A stretch of DNA of 64,000 nucleotides from Sedimentibacter sp. zth1 (GTDB taxonomy: Bacteria > Bacillota > Clostridia > Tissierellales > Sedimentibacteraceae), in assembly GCF_017352195.1 (NCBI RefSeq), contig NZ_CP071445.1, positions 496,001 to 560,000 on the forward strand, in the 5' to 3' direction. The position numbers and the translations under genes are program-made. A model generated the notes under the pieces. That model was not told where the DNA came from, made no database searches, and saw only the letters and a list, made by a program, of their open reading frames with translations. Each line of letters begins with the position of its first letter. Positions within the stretch are counted from its first letter, which is position 1. Of this stretch, positions 63,023 through 64,000 are shown piece after piece.

Positions 63023-64000
63023 ATGGTTTTTTCTAGTATATTTTTTATTTATTTATTTTTTCCTATTGCTATGGTTTTGTATTTTGCTAATAAAAATATG
63101 AAATATAAAAATATAATATTGATTATAATATCCCTAACTTTTTATGCGTGGGGCGAACCAATATATGTTTGCATTTTAATTTTTAGTTCAATAGTAGATT
63201 ATACAATAGGACAAATTATTGAAAGGAACCGCAATAATAAAGTATCTAAAATTGCAGTAGTTTGTTCTGTGGTAATAAATTTATCGTTGTTAGGAGTATT
63301 TAAATATGCTGGTTTTATAGTTCAGAATATTAACACTCTTTTCAATGTTAATTTGGAGTTTACTCCATTGGCATTGCCTATAGGTATTTCGTTTTATACA
63401 TTTCAAACTATATCTTATAGTGTAGATGTTTATAGAGGAAATGTAAAACCTCAAAAATCTTTTCCAAATTTTTTATTATATGTTTCATTGTTTCCGCAAC
63501 TAATTGCTGGACCAATAGTTAGATATTCTGAAATTGAAAAACAAATTAATTATAGAAATACATCAATAGATGATTTTAATAGTGGTATAAATAGATTCAT
63601 TCTAGGATTAGGTAAAAAAGTATTAATTGCTAATGTTGCTGGTAGTATTGCTACATCTATTTTAGACTCAAAAATTAGTTCGTTAACCCTTGTATCAGGA
63701 TGGACTGGCATTATAATGTTTACAGTTCAAATATATTTTGATTTTTCTGGATACTCTGATATGGCAATTGGTCTTGGTAGAATGTTTGGATTTACATACA
63801 ATGAAAATTTTAATTATCCTTATATATCAAAAAGTATAACTGAGTTTTGGAGAAGGTGGCATATTTCACTTAGTTCTTTTTTTAGAGATTACGTTTATAT
63901 TCCTTTAGGAGGAAATAAAAAACATCAACTATTTAATTTAATTATTGTTTGGTTATTGACAGGACTTTGGCATGGAGCATATTGGAATTTTGTACTTTGG
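63023..64000 (+). CDS. MBOAT-family acyltransferase, AlgI/DltB-like (3' end outside window)
   Basis: 326 codons are visible, open to the window edge. The protein is polytopic. Segments such as FYAWGEP, LPIGISFYTFQTISY, YFDFSGYSDMAIGLGRMFG and FWRRWHISLSSFFRDYVYIPLGG are hallmarks of AlgI-type MBOAT proteins, and GLWHGAYWNFVLW holds the catalytic histidine. These enzymes acetylate exported polysaccharides or cell-wall polymers with an SGNH partner, presumably encoded downstream. The ATG at 63023 has GGAG 6 nt upstream; an ATG at 63011 overlaps that RBS. Confidence 0.93.
   Translation, partial: MVFSSIFFIYLFFPIAMVLYFANKNMKYKNIILIIISLTFYAWGEPIYVCILIFSSIVDYTIGQIIERNRNNKVSKIAVVCSVVINLSLLGVFKYAGFIVQNINTLFNVNLEFTPLALPIGISFYTFQTISYSVDVYRGNVKPQKSFPNFLLYVSLFPQLIAGPIVRYSEIEKQINYRNTSIDDFNSGINRFILGLGKKVLIANVAGSIATSILDSKISSLTLVSGWTGIIMFTVQIYFDFSGYSDMAIGLGRMFGFTYNENFNYPYISKSITEFWRRWHISLSSFFRDYVYIPLGGNKKHQLFNLIIVWLLTGLWHGAYWNFVLW

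Overview
The window is about 64 kb of strongly AT-rich chromosomal DNA from a low-GC anaerobic Firmicute, most likely a clostridial or Tissierellia-type amino-acid fermenter. The evidence is the gene order recJ-apt-rel-dtd-MBL-hemZ and rplU-prp-rpmA-obg-yhbY, AGGAGG-type ribosome binding sites, ThyX instead of ThyA, AddAB instead of RecBCD, pyruvate phosphate dikinase, indolepyruvate:ferredoxin oxidoreductase, and an apparent selenocysteine-coding gene. There is no rRNA, prophage, CRISPR array or intact IS. One tRNA, tRNA-Leu(CAA), is present.

Layout. 1-6.4 kb: the 3' end of recJ, then apt, a bifunctional Rel, dtd, a glyoxalase II-like hydrolase, hemZ and a ComFB-like gene whose ribosome binding site is a run of eight G. 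6.4-10.3 kb: a structured untranslated leader ending in a terminator, then three late cobalamin genes. 10.3-21.4 kb: DNA repair genes addB, addA and rmuC, with an arginase-family gene inserted in reverse between addB and addA, followed by a HAD hydrolase, a DUF523 protein and a nitroreductase. 21.5-25.1 kb, minus strand: tRNA-Leu, uppP, a HesB/IscA-like selenoprotein gene with in-frame TGA, mnmA, and a patatin gene that appears to start at ATA. 25.3-30 kb: rodA, a rhodanese, a gluzincin-like lipoprotein and a LUD-domain gene. 30-35 kb: L21 leader, rplU-prp-rpmA, obg, yhbY, a small orphan, thyX and a degenerate relative of the lipoprotein. 35-41 kb, minus strand: ppdK, a GlnK/GlnL-type two-component system and a PTS EIIC-like transporter in tight succession. 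41-49 kb: dxs, a methyltransferase, iorAB, a MltG-domain fragment protein and a uridine kinase-like protein. 49-53.5 kb: helD, a candidate small RNA, a solitary P-loop ATPase beside a 36-nt perfect palindrome, and a C_GCAxxG_C_C protein. 53.6-64 kb: cysK, an orphan gene, a remnant of pyrrolidone carboxyl peptidase, a PrsA-like foldase, a PAP2 phosphatase, a DEAD-box helicase, an ECF S component, T-box-controlled thrS, a DUF4342 protein and the start of an MBOAT acyltransferase.

The observation most worth following is at 22754-23035 (minus). It reads as a complete 93-residue HesB-like protein only if one TGA is selenocysteine. A perfect 7-bp hairpin with a GGA loop lies 26 nt after that TGA, as expected for a bacterial SECIS element. 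A routine annotation would miss this gene or call it broken.
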